Shown one piece after another: positions 5,466-6,440 of a DNA stretch of 6,440 nucleotides. Position 1 is the stretch's first letter, and each line of letters starts with the position of its first letter. Under the pieces are notes generated by a model that worked only from the letters and a program-made list of their open reading frames with translations, ran no database searches and was not told the origin of the DNA. The DNA comes from Actinomycetes bacterium (GTDB lineage Bacteria; Actinomycetota; Acidimicrobiia; Acidimicrobiales; Acidimicrobiaceae), in NCBI GenBank assembly GCA_021823385.1, contig JAKAOC010000142.1, forward strand, positions 1 through 6,440. Direction: 5' to 3'. Made by a program: the position numbers and the translations under genes.

Positions 5466-5884
5466 AGTGTTCCTCCAATAACGACTCTCTCCAGCGCCGC
5501 ACGCGCAGCCTGGTTGGTGGCCGCCTCTTTCTGCAAGGCAGCCAGGAGGCGGGATAGCCATTGTTCAATCGGGATCTGTTCGGTTCGGATGCGGATGTTA
5601 CCCGAGGTGTGACCGATGGTGCAGGTGAGTCTTCCGTTTCCGAGTTCAGCCTCGTAGTCATCCTGATCGAGGTGGATTCGTATCCGCTTGATCTGGTCTG
5701 GCTGGCGGCGCAGTAGCCCCTTCGATGACGCGATGATCTCCATCTGAGGGCCAAGAGACTCCTTCAAGCCGTTGGCAAGAACTCCAAGCATCATCCCTGC
5801 GTCTTTGTTATCCGCTAAAAGGGCCGCCGTTGCCATCTCGATGTCCATCTGACCTCCGCCTTCAGTGGGCCCTGCGTCGTTCAT
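5462..5884 (-). CDS. Hypothetical protein of the YbjQ operon
   Basis: This encodes a 140-aa soluble protein that I do not recognise. The start of its core, MDIEMATAALLADNK, and its end, WLSRLLAALQKEAATNQAAR, look helical. The middle (IRIHLDQDDYEAELGNG, LTCTIGHTSG, IRIRTEQIPI) looks like a beta-rich domain. No signal peptide or membrane segment is seen. It precedes the three YbjQ genes and its stop overlaps the TTG start of the first of them. Two starts are possible: ATG 5884, which forms an ATGA overlap with an upstream ORF, and ATG 5848, which has GGAGG four bases upstream (5857-5853). I give the longer form because every other junction in the operon is such an overlap; the shorter would be 128 aa. 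Context suggests it works with the YbjQ proteins, but the function is unknown. Confidence 0.75.
   Translation of the reverse strand: MNDAGPTEGGGQMDIEMATAALLADNKDAGMMLGVLANGLKESLGPQMEIIASSKGLLRRQPDQIKRIRIHLDQDDYEAELGNGRLTCTIGHTSGNIRIRTEQIPIEQWLSRLLAALQKEAATNQAARAALERVVIGGTL
5472..5476 (-). promoter_or_regulatory. Shine-Dalgarno that sets a TTG start
   Basis: GGAGG stands six bases before the TTG at 5465. It decides the start of the first YbjQ protein against the upstream ATG at 5561 and lies inside the end of the preceding gene. Confidence 0.75.
5853..5857 (-). promoter_or_regulatory. Shine-Dalgarno for the alternative ATG at 5848
   Basis: GGAGG lies four bases before ATG 5848 within the hypothetical gene. 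It supports a shorter 128-aa product beside, or instead of, the 140-aa form starting at 5884. Confidence 0.45.
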
Positions 5885-6060
5885 CGATCCAATCCAAGTG
5901 ACGGTGGCACGCGTGAAGCTGTTCGCTTCGCGGCGGCGAGGGTATCGACCCCGACAGTGACCACAGCCGCTCTCATGGTTTGTTGCGAGGCGAGGTGGTC
6001 ACCTGCGTGACGAAATTTGTTTGCCCATTCCTCCGGTGGTGCTCCGGCCCAATGGTACAA
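5881..6060 (-). CDS. Possible small protein heading the operon
   Basis: This is a 59-codon minus-strand frame starting at TTG 6060, with AAGG five bases upstream. Its stop TGA overlaps the ATG of the next gene as ATGA, exactly as at the later junctions. The peptide begins LYHWAGAPPEEWANKFRHAG and continues as a helix-prone, Ala/Arg-rich sequence ending PPSLGLDR. Codon use resembles that of the operon genes. The frame is open to 6189 without any ATG or GTG, so the gene may be longer at its N-terminus and have lost its start by a frameshift or by insertion of the adjacent IS3-type element. I do not recognise a family. The overlap and natural composition are the main support; a chance open frame is still possible. 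Confidence 0.4.
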   Translation of the reverse strand: MYHWAGAPPEEWANKFRHAGDHLASQQTMRAAVVTVGVDTLAAAKRTASRVPPSLGLDR

Positions 6061-6226
6061 CTTCGCCTTGGATTCACGCTGTCGGCCTGGTCGATGGTGC
6101 CGGCTACTTGGAAGGGGCTCGGTCTCCTCTGTCTCGGCGAAGGTTGCACAGAGGGGACCGGCCCGAGGCTCGACCGCAACATAGAAGTCCTATCACCGGC
6201 CAGCTCACGGTAGTCGAGAGTGGTAG

Positions 6227-6365
6227 CCAAAGAGGAGCGCCGCGGTGCTAACCGCCGCATACGGCGCCCATCCCGAGCGCTTCGTGCGCAGGGCTCCCGA
6301 GTCCTGGTATTCCCGCGGCGGCATGGATCAATCAGCCGGAGGGGGTCGCTACTACGACACAGTGA
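6227..6365 (+). pseudogene. IS3-family transposase remnant, frameshifted C-terminus
   Basis: The frame from 6227 gives VLTAAYGAHPERFVRRAP. The adjacent frame then gives IPAAAWINQPEG and stops at TGA 6363-6365. Together they match the typical C-terminal pattern of IS3-family integrase-type transposases, AY-x-x-HPERFVR-x-P...WIN-x-P. One extra base near 6296-6300 separates the halves. Upstream, a TAG at 6224-6226 breaks the frame and no DDE catalytic core is visible, so the element is a decayed 3' fragment. The following CTGTCTCAAGAAAGGGTTGAC at 6380-6400 may belong to the element's right end, but I cannot fix the boundary. Confidence 0.6.
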
Positions 6366-6440
6366 TTCTTCACACTCCCTGTCTCAAGAAAGGGTTGACT
6401 GGTACCGCTTCGAGCGGCCTACGGGGGTTGAGCCTGCCTG

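Noticed and set aside
5086..5754. Minus-strand 222-codon open frame
   Set aside because: It overlaps both the 140-aa gene and the first YbjQ gene in another frame and has an Arg/Ser/Pro-rich shadow composition.
5973..6260. Minus-strand 95-codon open frame near the operon head
   Set aside because: Its 3' half lies over the small ORF in another frame; the ATGA overlap and protein-like composition favour the other frame. Its 5' part could still hold the missing N-terminus.

Overview
The window looks like an accessory region of a high-GC actinobacterial chromosome or large plasmid. The reasons are GC-rich codon use, TTG starts, a probable leaderless promoter, and transposase remnants of the type common in Actinomycetota. 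No species-level marker is visible. It holds six intact or near-intact protein genes, one probable small gene and several decayed pieces.

Left part (1-2100). The minus strand begins with the C-terminal tail of an IS110-type transposase that runs off the window edge. About 320 bases with no convincing gene follow. Then comes a 416-codon plus-strand gene (526-1776) for an AAA/DUF4143 ATPase with a PD-(D/E)xK-like C-terminal motif. Its start is preceded by three direct repeats spaced exactly 23 bp apart. Behind it lie a frameshifted remnant of a small minus-strand gene (1844-2009) and a pair of 27-nt direct repeats (2030-2094) that may be the leftover end of an IS21-like element.

Middle (2152-2910). 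On the minus strand sits a compact YefM/YoeB-type toxin-antitoxin pair, with a one-base stop/start overlap and an inverted-repeat operator candidate upstream. At 2836-2910 there is a degenerate tRNA-like sequence. Its anticodon arm, variable loop, T-arm and CCA end are recognisable but its D-arm is not. This suggests an old attachment-site scar.

Right part (2963-6060). This is the most interesting piece: a tightly packed minus-strand operon. In transcription order it has a possible 59-aa ORF, a 140-aa protein of unknown family, and three consecutive proteins built from two YbjQ (DUF74)-like domains each, six domains in all. Every junction is a 4-base ATGA or TTGA stop/start overlap, so the genes are probably translated as one coupled unit and may form a mixed oligomer. 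YbjQ proteins are annotated as putative heavy-metal-binding proteins and known structures are small ring-like oligomers; the function here is unknown. The operon's upstream side is bounded by the frameshifted C-terminal remnant of an IS3-family transposase (6227-6365).

Overall, a toxin-antitoxin pair, an AAA/DUF4143 ATPase and an unusual multi-YbjQ operon lie among fragments of at least two, perhaps three, insertion sequences and a tRNA scar. That is typical of a genomic-island boundary with repeated insertion and decay.
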